DNA from: CAKOSP01 sp964370755
Lineage (GTDB): Bacteria; Bacillota_I; Bacilli_A; RF39; UBA660
Assembly: GCA_964370755.1 (NCBI GenBank)
Contig: CAYJKL010000007.1
Location: forward strand, 1-48,446
Length of the DNA stretch: 48,446 nucleotides
Reading direction: 5' to 3'
A program made the position numbers and the translations under genes. The notes under the pieces are model-generated. The model saw nothing but the letters and a program-made list of their open reading frames with translations, ran no database searches and was not told the origin of the DNA. Shown piece by piece: positions 15,419 to 24,798 of this stretch; positions within the stretch are counted from its first letter, which is position 1, and each line of letters starts with the position of its first letter.

Positions 15419-16080
15419 TATTCATATTTATAGTAACCTTCGTGTTCCTTCGGAACTTTATTTACTATTACTCCTATTATATTTGCGTCAACTGATTGTA
15501 GTGACTTTCTAGTTTTCACTAGTAACTCCTTTGATATTCCCCCAAGTGCCGTAACAATACCTACCATGTCAGTCTTCTTCGCCATTACTAGGGCATCTGG
15601 AAGTCCAACTGTTGGTGGTCCGTCTAAAATAATCATGTCATATTTATCTTTTAAATCTTCCATAATTATATCAAAAACTTTATATGTAAGAAGCTCAGAT
15701 GGATTAAAAGGAATATTTCCTCTTGTAATTAAATCTAAGTTTTTGATTTCTGAATTTATGATATACTCTGATAGTTTATTAACTTCGTTTTCTTTAAGTA
15801 TATCTGCAAGTCCTCTTAAATTTTCTTTACCAAATAAATGGTGTACTCTACCTTTTCTAAGGTCACAGTCAATTATAAGTGTTTTTTTATTAAGCTGTGC
15901 AAATGCTATTGCTAGATTTGATGATATAAAACTTTTACCTTCCGCAGGCATCGAACTTGTGATTAAAAGTGTTTTTGTGTTTTTATGTGATCTACAATAC
16001 TCTACGTTTGTACGTATCATTTTTATTGAGTCACTTATATAAGATCTTGGATTAACATGTACAATTAATTCTTTATTCAT
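15418..16080 (-). CDS. cpsD: Capsular exopolysaccharide tyrosine autokinase (CpsD/YwqD BY-kinase)
   Basis: Cytoplasmic bacterial tyrosine kinase controlling polysaccharide chain length with CpsC. 220 residues. Walker A at 42-50 (SSMPAEGKS), Walker A-prime LIIDCDLR at 68-75, Walker B IILDGPP with Asp153. The C-terminal tyrosine cluster is minimal (EGYYKYE), with three tyrosines against more in most homologues. Overlaps cpsC by 8 nt and cpsB by 1 nt. Confidence 0.94.
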   Translation of the reverse strand: MNKELIVHVNPRSYISDSIKMIRTNVEYCRSHKNTKTLLITSSMPAEGKSFISSNLAIAFAQLNKKTLIIDCDLRKGRVHHLFGKENLRGLADILKENEVNKLSEYIINSEIKNLDLITRGNIPFNPSELLTYKVFDIIMEDLKDKYDMIILDGPPTVGLPDALVMAKKTDMVGIVTALGGISKELLVKTRKSLQSVDANIIGVIVNKVPKEHEGYYKYE

Positions 16081-16756
16081 ATTTTCCTCCTCTTATGCTC
16101 ATTGCCGGTACTGCACCAATAATAGCAAGACCAGTATATGACTCAACTTGCTCAACAGTTTTAAAACTATTATCAAAATAGAATCTAATGAACACTATAA
16201 ACGAACTAAATAAAAGTCCTCCTACAAGATATATTGCTGAGTCTTTTATTAGATTTATATTATAAGGTGTTTTTTCTGTGCTAGCTTTATCTAAAACTTT
16301 AATATTCTCAATTTTATATACGTCTTCTACTTCAGCACTAAATACTTCAGTAAGCTCTGTAACTATATCTTGTGATACACTCGATTTAGTACTAGCTACT
16401 GCTATTTTAATAACTTCTGTGTTTGTTACACTAGTAACTTCAATATCATTTGATAACTCTTCATAAGTATAATCTAACTCTAAATTATCTATTGTTTCTT
16501 CTATAACGGTTCTACTTTTAATTATTTCTTTATAAGTATCAACTAACTTTTGGTTAAGCGTTATATCTGTGTTTCCATCTCCTGCTAGACCTTCTGGCGT
16601 AGCTATAACAATAGTAGATGTAGATCTATACATCGGTACTTTTAAATAAACTGAGTATGATATACCCGCTATAAAAATGATAGATGTAATAATTACTATA
16701 AAAAGTAATTTGTGTTTAAAATATTTAACAAGTTCCCCTAAATTTAATTCTTCCAT
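16073..16756 (-). CDS. cpsC: Polysaccharide co-polymerase, Wzz family (CpsC/YwqC)
   Basis: Membrane adaptor that activates CpsD and sets chain length. 227 residues: membrane helices at about 15-36 and 180-200 flanking an extracytoplasmic domain, with STEKTPYNINLIKD before the second helix as usual for Wzz proteins. The short cytoplasmic tail after helix 2 docks the kinase. First gene of the operon, with AGAGGAG upstream of the ATG and a strong promoter. Confidence 0.92.
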   Translation of the reverse strand: MEELNLGELVKYFKHKLLFIVIITSIIFIAGISYSVYLKVPMYRSTSTIVIATPEGLAGDGNTDITLNQKLVDTYKEIIKSRTVIEETIDNLELDYTYEELSNDIEVTSVTNTEVIKIAVASTKSSVSQDIVTELTEVFSAEVEDVYKIENIKVLDKASTEKTPYNINLIKDSAIYLVGGLLFSSFIVFIRFYFDNSFKTVEQVESYTGLAIIGAVPAMSIRGGKYE

Positions 16757-16827
16757 ATTCTCCTCTTTTCACCTTAAAATATTAGTAATGCTTACCCCGA
16801 CATTCATAACACTTTTTTTCACTTGCT

Positions 16828-16856
16828 ATCATACCATATTATAGTTTTTTTGTCAA
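16828..16856 (-). promoter_or_regulatory. Strong promoter of the cpsCDB-galE operon
   Basis: On the minus strand TTGACA (16856-16851), 17-nt spacer, TATGAT (16833-16828). This leaves a leader of about 65 nt before cpsC. Confidence 0.85.
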
Positions 16857-16882
16857 AGATTTTCACTGATATTCAAACTCAT

Positions 16883-16912
16883 AAAAAAGAAGATATTTTA
16901 CTTTATATCTTC
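16883..16912 (-). terminator. Terminator of the VanZ-like gene
   Basis: GAAGATAT (minus strand, 16912-16905) pairs with ATATCTTC (16896-16889), followed by a U run. The stop codon lies in the loop. Confidence 0.85.
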
Positions 16913-17374
16913 GCTTTTTAAATTGTTTTTATTTTTAACTTTCGTATATATTAAGAATGTAACTAGAAGAGCCACTACTGCTCCACTTGTATCTAAGATT
17001 ACATCTGCAAAACAGCCAGTTCTTCCATTTATAAATGTTTGATGAAATTCATCGGTACATGCATATAAAAATGTACTGACAAGTGATAATAACATGCATT
17101 TTTTTATTGATGTAAAATATTCTTTGAAGTTAAAGAAGAAAAGTACTGCTAATCCTCCATATATAAAAAAATGTGTACTTTTACGAACTATAAATGCTAA
17201 GTTATTATATAGATTAAAATTATCTTTATCATTTCCTGTAGCATTTAGCGCTGCATCTACAATAATGTCACTACTTCCTTGCGATGTTGTTGCATCTTGA
17301 TTAGAGAACACAAAAATCACTACTAAATATAGTAGTAATAAGACGCCTAATATTATTTTTTTTCTGTTATTCAT
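16898..17374 (-). CDS. VanZ-family membrane protein
   Basis: 158 residues with four membrane helices and the conserved VanZ positions: FSNQ near 23-26, RKSTHFFIYGGLA near 64-76, and DEFHQTF followed by GRTGCFADVILDTSGA. VanZ of enterococci lowers teicoplanin sensitivity; most chromosomal relatives have no known function. It starts one base after the preceding gene's stop, with its ribosome site (AAAGG) inside that gene, so the two are co-transcribed. Confidence 0.88.
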   Translation of the reverse strand: MNNRKKIILGVLLLLYLVVIFVFSNQDATTSQGSSDIIVDAALNATGNDKDNFNLYNNLAFIVRKSTHFFIYGGLAVLFFFNFKEYFTSIKKCMLLSLVSTFLYACTDEFHQTFINGRTGCFADVILDTSGAVVALLVTFLIYTKVKNKNNLKSEDIK

Positions 17375-17375
17375 T

Positions 17376-18278
17376 TTATGCCTTTCTAACTGAATCTATT
17401 TTTTCCATTATTACTCTTTTATATACCTCTATGTATACTTCTTTTAAAAATGGCAAGTTATTTTCTACCATAAATTTGTATACTTCTTCTAAATCAGTAT
17501 ATGAAATTATTTCTTCTTTTGCCATATCATTAAATGAAATGTATTCAAAGGCTGTAATATTATTTATCATAAGGTAATTTATCATTGTATCTAGTGTTTC
17601 AGGGTGAACACTTTTAAAATAATTAATTATTCTTTCTGCAAAGCTATTACAATTATATATTCTTTTAATTGATTTTTTTAACATAAGAATATCTTCGCTT
17701 ATACCATTTATATATGTGAATGGCACATTTTTATAAAAGTCTAATATATCATAATTTAATCCATAAGTTGTAAGACCAACTGATATATTATTAAAAGCAT
17801 TCTTTATAGTATCTATTTTTGCTTTCTCACATTTTTCTTGCTTATCTAATAATCTTTCATGTAAACTTGGATTTTCTTTTTCTACTATTTTTATTGATTC
17901 AGGAAATTTACGTGCACTGATATTATATATTTCAATAAAATATCGTGGATCATATATACTTTCATCACTAATAAATGTTTCAATTAGTTCACATGCGTAT
18001 TCTACTGTACCTTTTTTACTTTTAAAGTAATCTTCAACATACCCTAAGTGTACTTTTTCATAGTGTTTTTCTAAGAAATTTTCAATTTCAGCAAATCTAA
18101 GTTCTAAACCAAAATATGTTTCGAATCTACTTTGTAAATTATTTTTTTCAATATATAAACGTTTAAATTCATAAGCATTTTTAAATACTTTAAAAACACT
18201 TCTTACTTTATCTTCTAAATCAATATTTGAATCTAGTATTTCGCATACTTTATATAAATCATTATATTTTTTCGTCAT
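17376..18278 (-). CDS. Hypothetical helical protein, related to the pair at 44.3-46.9 kb
   Basis: About 300 residues, predicted all-helical, no signal or membrane segment. The C-terminal ~120 residues share a pattern with the proteins at 44271-45611 and 45601-46911: FY-x2-(V/L)P, a run of helices, YLMINNI, then NLPFLKEVYIEVYKR. No domain recognised. The ATG at 18278 has AAGGTG upstream; an in-frame GTG at 18287 overlaps that ribosome site and is less likely. Confidence 0.7.
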   Translation of the reverse strand: MTKKYNDLYKVCEILDSNIDLEDKVRSVFKVFKNAYEFKRLYIEKNNLQSRFETYFGLELRFAEIENFLEKHYEKVHLGYVEDYFKSKKGTVEYACELIETFISDESIYDPRYFIEIYNISARKFPESIKIVEKENPSLHERLLDKQEKCEKAKIDTIKNAFNNISVGLTTYGLNYDILDFYKNVPFTYINGISEDILMLKKSIKRIYNCNSFAERIINYFKSVHPETLDTMINYLMINNITAFEYISFNDMAKEEIISYTDLEEVYKFMVENNLPFLKEVYIEVYKRVIMEKIDSVRKA

Positions 18279-18301
18279 TTTATACACCTTTTCATTTCAT
18301 A

Positions 18302-18330
18302 ATTATAATATTTTTTACTGTTTTTTTCAA
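18302..18330 (-). promoter_or_regulatory. Promoter of the 18278 gene and VanZ
   Basis: On the minus strand TTGAAA (18330-18325), 17-nt spacer, TATAAT (18307-18302). Confidence 0.75.
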
Positions 18331-18341
18331 GTATTTTGAAT

Positions 18342-18364
18342 AAAAAAAGGAAACTTACGTTTCC
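18342..18364 (-). terminator. Terminator of the 1597-residue surface protein gene
   Basis: GGAAAC (minus strand, 18364-18359) pairs with GTTTCC (18354-18349), loop 4, followed by seven U residues. Confidence 0.9.
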
Positions 18365-18375
18365 ATTTATTTTAT

Positions 18376-21300
18376 TTATTCTATAACTATAAAATTTATA
18401 ACTTCCTGATATTTAGTTTCTCCTAAATGATTAGTTTCAATTACTACTCTGTAAGTTTTATTTATCGCTAAATTGGTATCTATTAGATTAAGTTTAATAT
18501 CTGCTTTTGTATTTAAATCTACTGGACTAAACACTACGGTTCCTTGAACAGGATTATATGATTCGCCATCGATAGTTACATTTTCAATTAAATCGTCTTC
18601 TTTAAAGTATACACCATTACTTTTTTCTAGTAGATATAATCTTGCAGTAAAGTTTGTACTATCATCATAGTCAATATAGTTAAATATTAAATCTACATTT
18701 GAAAGTGTATTACTTGAGATAAGCTGTGTTCCATTTGTAAATTCTAGTTTCATTGCTGGACGATCTTTTGAGTATATTTCTATATCGCTTGAATCTGTTA
18801 CAAACTCTTCAGAAAGCGGTTCATACACATTTACTAAACTATGATTAATTTTAGTGGTTAAAAGTTCTGCTCCTCTTGAATGTAACGTGTACTTTACATC
18901 TGATATATCTTCTATATTACCAAGTGGTATTAAGAAGTAGTTATCAGTATTAAGTATTACATTACTGTCTTCAAGTAAATATATTTTTTCGCCCATTTCA
19001 ATATAAGTACCTGGTGGTATCTCTCCATCAAAAGATATTTTTAATCCAAAAATAGAATTTTGATATGCAGAGTCAGTGCCTGTTACAAGTGAATCTGATA
19101 TAGTTATATTAACATCCATTTTGCCATCAGCAAGTATATACTTACTGTTGTTTGACGTAATATAAAATTCTCTTTTATTTTCTACATTTATATTGAATTC
19201 ACTATCTTTTAAAGATAATACGAAGTTTCCAGCAAGTAAATTACCATCTATAAAATCTGCTACAAATATATATTTTTTATCTCCAGTATCTCCCAGTATA
19301 TAATTATCATTATTTTCATGACTTACAAAATCAGTTAATAAAATACTGCTTGTATCACTTTCAACTTTATAATAGTAGTAACTTGGGGTAAAATTATAAT
19401 TTTCGTTAATATCTACTGAAAGCCCAGTAATATCTATCATTTTAATAACCGAACCAACTGGGAAATTATTACTAAAATTCAAACTTAAAGGTGTTCCAAG
19501 AGAACTATCATAATTTACGTTATACTGAGCTGTAAAACTACTATTATTTGTGATATTAATAGTATCAGTTGCGCTACTAATTACTTTATAATAACTTCCT
19601 GCAACTATTGAGTTATTGACATCTATTAAATATGGACTGTTTCTATCTACATTAAGAATTATTTTATATTTAATACCGACATCATCTCCTAAATATATTT
19701 CAACATATTTAGTACTTGATATATCTACAATATTGTTATAACCATTAATTGTAAATTTAATCTCACTACTAGTATCTTTTAAAACTGTACCTAAAGACAT
19801 AGGCGTATTATTATAATCTGCTAGTTCATAAGAAACAGAATTATAATTTACGACTATTGAAAAATCATTGTCTGTTTTACTTATATCATTTGATAACTCA
19901 TCACTTAATATTTCACTGTTATTTACTAAATTTAAATTATACTCGCTTATTCCTAGTATATGCATCTCTTTGTTTTCAAAATATGCGGGTAGACTAAATG
20001 AAACTTCATCTAAATTTGTATCTTCATATGTGACTAATACTGTTTCTTCGTAATTAGTAATATACCTAATTTGGGCACTAACACTGTTAGTAATAGTGTA
20101 TTCATTACCAGTGTTTTCTGCACCACCATCTAAGTATTTTTGCCAGCCGTATGAGTTAAACGTTATTTTTTTACCACTATCATAACCATCATTTAAATTT
20201 GTTTTTTCATATACAAAATTCATTTCAATAACATCTTTAGTATTAGATCTTAATATTGAGTTATCAATACCTGTAACTCTAATCATGGTTACATCACTTA
20301 TATTTGTAATTTCTTCTATTGGAACAAAGTCATCTATAGTAAGTTTCAAGTTTCCTTCGGAGTCTACTAAGTCCGTTGATGTTGTGTATAAAAAATCATA
20401 CACATCACCATTTTGATCATAAATTATTGGTTCATTTACTAAAGAAAATTTTAAATTTTCATTTTGTACATTCATTTCATTTGGATATGTTACACCAGGT
20501 TTAGGAACTGCTATGTAGTGATAAAAGTCTTCTCCTGCTACAAGACCAGATGAATCATTAATTATTTTAACTCTGTAGCTAGCAATTCCACTTGAGAAAT
20601 TTCCTGTTTCATCACTTAAAATATATGACGTGCTACTAGATTTATACTCTCCATTGTTGTAACTAATTTCGTTTTCAAATTCAAAATTGTTAGTATTTGC
20701 ATAAATATTAATTGCACTAGTTGAAAGTGATTTAACAACATTATCTATAATACCATCATTTTCAAAGTCATAAGGTTCTTTAACAATATATTGACCATGA
20801 ATACTTACTTTACTATTTAAATCTCTTGTAAACAGCATATTACTAAATTTTTCGGATGTAAAATCTAATGATGGATCAGTAGCTATGTCAAAAGTAATTG
20901 TAACTCCACCAAGGTCTCCAGCTTTTTTAAAGACACCGTTTTCATCAAAATAAGACCCACCAAATCTAGCAGCAGTATCAGTAACAGTTATAGAATATAA
21001 ATTTTGACCAGCTACGCCAACTTCCATTTCTTCATACACGAAACTAAATACTTCACTATTTCTCTTAACTACAATTGTATCTTCTTCAACCCAAATGCCT
21101 TTAGGTGCTAAGAAATATAATACTGGAGTTTCTACATACTGAGCTGTTCCATAAGGATAATCATGAACATTTAACACAGTTGTAATACCTATTTTTTCTC
21201 CGGCATTAATTGAGTAATCGTTCGCATAAACACTTCTTACATAAAGTGAATTAGAATTAGTTGTAGATGGATTAAGTGTAACCGTCTTATTTGTACTTTT

Positions 21301-23169
21301 TTTAACAGAACCATCTTTATTATATTCAGTTACTGTCAGCATACTTTGCACTGAATTACCAACACCAGTATACTGTCCATAAAAATTACCTGCGGCTTGG
21401 TTTGAAAGAGCTGCAGAAGAAACATATAGTGTTGTACTAATCGGAACAGAATCTATTGAATATTTTATTGTTTTAAAATTAACTTGCTCCGCATCAAGCA
21501 TAGCATCTGGGTGTTTAGCGTTATAATCATTAACAACCATCGGAATGGTAATTATTCCTCCTGAAGTATTTAAATGTCCAGATGTAATAGATATTTCTTC
21601 ATCAGTAGCAACAATATTATTGTTTTTATCAACTAAAGTATAGGTTGCAGTAAATGTGGTGTTAGCAACTTGAGGTAAACTAACCGCGGTAACATCAATA
21701 TTATTTCTCGCATTAACTACATTATTAATATCAAAATTATATTCCATATCAATTTTATTAGAAACCTCTAGACCAGCATTAGCAAGTGATATATGACCAA
21801 GCTGTGACTCTACTGTATCACTAACATCTTTATAAATAGATGAGTTAGGTCCATATACATTAATCTCAGCTCCATTAGATACTTTAACACTATCTCGTAC
21901 ATCATATTCAAGCACTTTTCCACCGTGACTTGTTGCTCTTATTTCTAAATTAAAATAAAGAACGTCTGCTGGAGCAAAAACTTCAGAACTAAAATTTAGT
22001 AGTGGTGCTAGATAATAATATCCAGCTTTATGGTATAAATCGTCTATTTTGTAAACAACTTTAGACGGATCAGATGTGTCAATTATTATGCCATCTACAT
22101 TATTTGCAGTAGAAGTAGAAGATTCACCTAAGTATGTAGCGTACCCACCATTCTTTGTAGGTAAATGATATACTATTTCCACACTTTCCCAATAACCCCA
22201 AAATTGTCTAATTTCGTCTCTATGCATACTTTGTTCTGCATCAAGTAATACTTGACCTGGTAAATACCATCTAACAACTTGCGTTCCTAAATTAGAATAT
22301 ATTTTTCCAAACTTCACATCATCTAAAGTCTTAGTATATGTGTTACTTCCTTCAGTCATCACAATTTCAATTGGAGGAATACCATCAGTAAAATTGGTAT
22401 TAGTTAGAGTATTTTTATCCCAAATATATACATCATATTGAACTGGAATAACTATTGTGTCAGTATTTGTAGTAAGTTCATTAAATGTATATGTAAGTGT
22501 CCCAGTTTTCCTATTGTAATAACTACCAACACCTTGGCCCCCTGTACCATCTAAATCATTAAGTACAGAAAAAGTAACATCTGTAATATTACCACCAGCA
22601 AGTGTATAAGTCTTCTCCCCATAAAGCTGCATACCAATTGGTAAAGTAATTTCTATAGTTCCGCCAGTTGCTTCAGTAAAATTAGGTTTGATTACAAGGT
22701 TTCTACCAGTTTGATCATGGCTCCATGATGTTGAAACATCATTTATTCCTGATGTTAACTCAGTTCCAGATGTATAGGCATTATTATCATAAAGCCAAGC
22801 AGAAAATGGAATTCCATCACTTTGCACTACTGCGGTTAAATTCATAACGCTTTTATTTCTTAAAACTGATATTGTTTCACCGGCTTTATAGTCTGCCACA
22901 CCATCATTATCACTATCGTATCCTAAAAATATTTCACCTGCTTTAGCCTCGATGCCAATTTCACTAGGAAATGGTAACATAACATTACCATCAATTATAT
23001 CTAAAGTTCTACTAGAAAGTAAATCAGTTCCTAAAGTAAAATTAATTGTTTTGATATTTTCACTGTAAAATAATCTCTCATAGTTCATAGCAAAAATTAT
23101 AGAAAATATTATAACTAAATATTTTATTATAAGAATAGTTTTATATTTATAAATATATATCTTTTTCAT
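18376..23169 (-). CDS. Giant exported surface protein, 1597 aa
   Basis: Basic N-terminus followed by a hydrophobic segment at ~11-28, consistent with a signal peptide or membrane anchor. The rest is a chain of beta-rich, Ser/Thr/Asn-rich segments typical of secreted Ig-like or adhesin proteins. A calcium-loop-like DSDNDGVADY is at 85-94, and a second such loop (DFENDGIIDN) lies near the middle. The C-terminus has no LPxTG motif, membrane helix or repeat-type wall-binding domain, so attachment would depend on the N-terminal segment or on binding other surface fibres. It has its own strong promoter and lies directly downstream of the SipW/fibre modules. Specific function unknown; adhesin or S-layer-like component are possibilities. 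Confidence 0.8.
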   Translation of the reverse strand: MKKIYIYKYKTILIIKYLVIIFSIIFAMNYERLFYSENIKTINFTLGTDLLSSRTLDIIDGNVMLPFPSEIGIEAKAGEIFLGYDSDNDGVADYKAGETISVLRNKSVMNLTAVVQSDGIPFSAWLYDNNAYTSGTELTSGINDVSTSWSHDQTGRNLVIKPNFTEATGGTIEITLPIGMQLYGEKTYTLAGGNITDVTFSVLNDLDGTGGQGVGSYYNRKTGTLTYTFNELTTNTDTIVIPVQYDVYIWDKNTLTNTNFTDGIPPIEIVMTEGSNTYTKTLDDVKFGKIYSNLGTQVVRWYLPGQVLLDAEQSMHRDEIRQFWGYWESVEIVYHLPTKNGGYATYLGESSTSTANNVDGIIIDTSDPSKVVYKIDDLYHKAGYYYLAPLLNFSSEVFAPADVLYFNLEIRATSHGGKVLEYDVRDSVKVSNGAEINVYGPNSSIYKDVSDTVESQLGHISLANAGLEVSNKIDMEYNFDINNVVNARNNIDVTAVSLPQVANTTFTATYTLVDKNNNIVATDEEISITSGHLNTSGGIITIPMVVNDYNAKHPDAMLDAEQVNFKTIKYSIDSVPISTTLYVSSAALSNQAAGNFYGQYTGVGNSVQSMLTVTEYNKDGSVKKSTNKTVTLNPSTTNSNSLYVRSVYANDYSINAGEKIGITTVLNVHDYPYGTAQYVETPVLYFLAPKGIWVEEDTIVVKRNSEVFSFVYEEMEVGVAGQNLYSITVTDTAARFGGSYFDENGVFKKAGDLGGVTITFDIATDPSLDFTSEKFSNMLFTRDLNSKVSIHGQYIVKEPYDFENDGIIDNVVKSLSTSAINIYANTNNFEFENEISYNNGEYKSSSTSYILSDETGNFSSGIASYRVKIINDSSGLVAGEDFYHYIAVPKPGVTYPNEMNVQNENLKFSLVNEPIIYDQNGDVYDFLYTTSTDLVDSEGNLKLTIDDFVPIEEITNISDVTMIRVTGIDNSILRSNTKDVIEMNFVYEKTNLNDGYDSGKKITFNSYGWQKYLDGGAENTGNEYTITNSVSAQIRYITNYEETVLVTYEDTNLDEVSFSLPAYFENKEMHILGISEYNLNLVNNSEILSDELSNDISKTDNDFSIVVNYNSVSYELADYNNTPMSLGTVLKDTSSEIKFTINGYNNIVDISSTKYVEIYLGDDVGIKYKIILNVDRNSPYLIDVNNSIVAGSYYKVISSATDTINITNNSSFTAQYNVNYDSSLGTPLSLNFSNNFPVGSVIKMIDITGLSVDINENYNFTPSYYYYKVESDTSSILLTDFVSHENNDNYILGDTGDKKYIFVADFIDGNLLAGNFVLSLKDSEFNINVENKREFYITSNNSKYILADGKMDVNITISDSLVTGTDSAYQNSIFGLKISFDGEIPPGTYIEMGEKIYLLEDSNVILNTDNYFLIPLGNIEDISDVKYTLHSRGAELLTTKINHSLVNVYEPLSEEFVTDSSDIEIYSKDRPAMKLEFTNGTQLISSNTLSNVDLIFNYIDYDDSTNFTARLYLLEKSNGVYFKEDDLIENVTIDGESYNPVQGTVVFSPVDLNTKADIKLNLIDTNLAINKTYRVVIETNHLGETKYQEVINFIVIE

Positions 23170-23208
23170 AACATTTCCTTTCTTACTATACTTTTAATTC
23201 TATACTAA

Positions 23209-23237
23209 ATTATACTATATTTCTAGGTTTTTTTCAA
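23209..23237 (-). promoter_or_regulatory. Promoter of the giant surface protein gene
   Basis: On the minus strand TTGAAA (23237-23232), 17-nt spacer, TATAAT (23214-23209). AAAGGAAA precedes the ATG at 23169. Confidence 0.8.
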
Positions 23238-23281
23238 CACTTCTGATATATTATTTAAACTATTTTACAAAAAAACAGTCA

Positions 23282-24232
23282 TCAACTATTTTTCTGTTCA
23301 CTATTTATTTCTAGTGTAATTAAATCTATCTCTTCATAGTATAATTGATTCCTGCGATTTTGCAAAACTTCTATTTTAAGAAGATAGTGATGAGATTCTT
23401 TTTCAGTACTAAGTACTCCATTTTTATAAGTATATTTATAATTATCAATTGTAAGTTCATTTGCATATTTTGTATCACCTGCTGGGTTTAATACCTCTAA
23501 ATTTAAACCGACTAAAATATTATCTGTTTTATTAACTACTATTTCATAATTTTGTTTAACTTCACTTACAAAATCATCTTCATAATTATGTACAGTAAAA
23601 GCTATAATTCTTTCTTCCCCAGGTACCATATTACTTAAGTTTACTCCCTCAAATAAATTTAAATTCATATGAACATTTGATACTTTAGCAAAATCCTCCC
23701 CGTATAAAGTTGTTTTAAATAGCGCATATGACCCAGTTGCTGGAACCAATAATAAAATTAGCAAAGCTTTATACTTTTTTATATATTTAGATAATACTAC
23801 TATTATTAAAATAATAATAATTCCATAGATTGATGTTATAAAATTAATTATAGTTCCTAGAAATGGTAATATCATTACTAGTTTCCCTTCAATATTCTCC
23901 AAGTTTACTAACTCACTATCTACAGATATATTGTTATCCCCTTTAGTAACAAACTCTTTATTTTCTTCTCCAATTATACGGTGAGTAATGTAGTAATTAT
24001 TATACCTAAATATGATTACGTCATTTTCCTTATAATCGCTTTCTTTAAAAACGACCAAGTCACCTTTTTTAAATGTTGGATACATACTATCTGATAATAC
24101 TATAGAATACGAATAACCAAATATTTTTGGTAAATCATTTTTTAGAACTAACTTGCTATAAATAAAATATAAATTAAAAATTATTATTATAAATATAATA
24201 AAATATACCACTACTTTAATTATCTTTTTCAT
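23282..24232 (-). CDS. sipW: SipW-type signal peptidase fused to a pilin-like domain (copy 2)
   Basis: 316 residues in two halves. Residues 1-150 are a signal peptidase I of the SipW/ER type: membrane helix 6-26, catalytic Ser49 in SDSMYPTFKKGD, His84 in YITHRI in place of the usual lysine, GDN at 98-100, second helix ~131-150. A third hydrophobic segment (156-170, ending GSYA) is followed by LFKTTLYGEDFAKV, which aligns with the mature N-terminus of the stand-alone subunits (ARYITTLSGTDTARV). Residues ~185-316 form a beta-rich domain. The enzyme therefore carries a copy of its own substrate's cleavage region. It overlaps the preceding gene by 17 nt. SipW normally processes TasA/TapA-type matrix fibres. 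Confidence 0.88.
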   Translation of the reverse strand: MKKIIKVVVYFIIFIIIIFNLYFIYSKLVLKNDLPKIFGYSYSIVLSDSMYPTFKKGDLVVFKESDYKENDVIIFRYNNYYITHRIIGEENKEFVTKGDNNISVDSELVNLENIEGKLVMILPFLGTIINFITSIYGIIIILIIVVLSKYIKKYKALLILLLVPATGSYALFKTTLYGEDFAKVSNVHMNLNLFEGVNLSNMVPGEERIIAFTVHNYEDDFVSEVKQNYEIVVNKTDNILVGLNLEVLNPAGDTKYANELTIDNYKYTYKNGVLSTEKESHHYLLKIEVLQNRRNQLYYEEIDLITLEINSEQKNS

Positions 24233-24794
24233 ATATACTTTCCACTTCTATTACAAAATTTATTTTATGAAATAAGTTATCACTTTGACCTAACATAGTG
24301 TCAATTTCATCACTGCCTTCATATGGCCAAGACCATACTAAAGTATAGTTTTTTTCTTCACTTGATTCTAATAAAAATTCAAATTCATCTAAATTTTCAT
24401 TCCAATTTATATCTACTAAATTATTTTCTTCTTTTATTTTATATATAAGCGGAATATTACTTGTTTCATGCTCACTTTCAAATATTGATATAGAAAATTT
24501 AATATCTTTTTCAAAATCATTTTTAACATTAAATTCATATTCTCCACTTACTCCAGGATATAATAAACCACTTGCACTAGAAAAAATATCAACTTCTACG
24601 CTTTGATACCATTTTTCTTCGTTTAAATCAGTACTAAAAACAAACATATCTTTTATATAACTAGGTAGTGTGTTTTCATTAGTTTGATTAAGCACTATAG
24701 ATGTCTTATTTCTTTCTAATGTGTTATTTAAATATATATTAGCAACTAAGGTAAATATTATAACCATGAGAAATAATCCATAAATTTTTTTCAT
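24216..24794 (-). CDS. Exported accessory fibre protein, paralogue of the C-terminus of 28069-29421
   Basis: 192 residues with an N-terminal hydrophobic signal or anchor (~5-24) and one beta-rich domain. It shares with the 28069-29421 protein the run YPG-x-SGEYEF/STGEYEF, an N-x-P-L-x-YK-like segment, and W-x-WPY-x-G-x-D-x-(I/L)DT-x-(L/I)GQS-x-NL. It may be the minor or anchor subunit of the fibre, like TapA in B. subtilis; that is inference from genomic position between the subunit gene and sipW. The start lies 4 nt after the previous stop and has no clear Shine-Dalgarno, so coupled translation is likely. Confidence 0.7.
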   Translation of the reverse strand: MKKIYGLFLMVIIFTLVANIYLNNTLERNKTSIVLNQTNENTLPSYIKDMFVFSTDLNEEKWYQSVEVDIFSSASGLLYPGVSGEYEFNVKNDFEKDIKFSISIFESEHETSNIPLIYKIKEENNLVDINWNENLDEFEFLLESSEEKNYTLVWSWPYEGSDEIDTMLGQSDNLFHKINFVIEVESIYEKDN

Positions 24795-24798
24795 TTAT

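Noticed and set aside
15566..16042. 158-codon plus-strand ORF opposite cpsD
   Set aside because: Shadow of a well-conserved kinase gene; its composition is that of a complementary strand.
18376..23169. Alternative genetic code or assembly fusion for the 4.8-kb ORF
   Set aside because: The frame is continuous with uniform composition and one promoter and terminator; standard code reads through without internal stops.
23220..23300. Terminator after the copy-2 SipW gene
   Set aside because: Only a 5-bp stem with a long loop precedes the U run; too weak to call.
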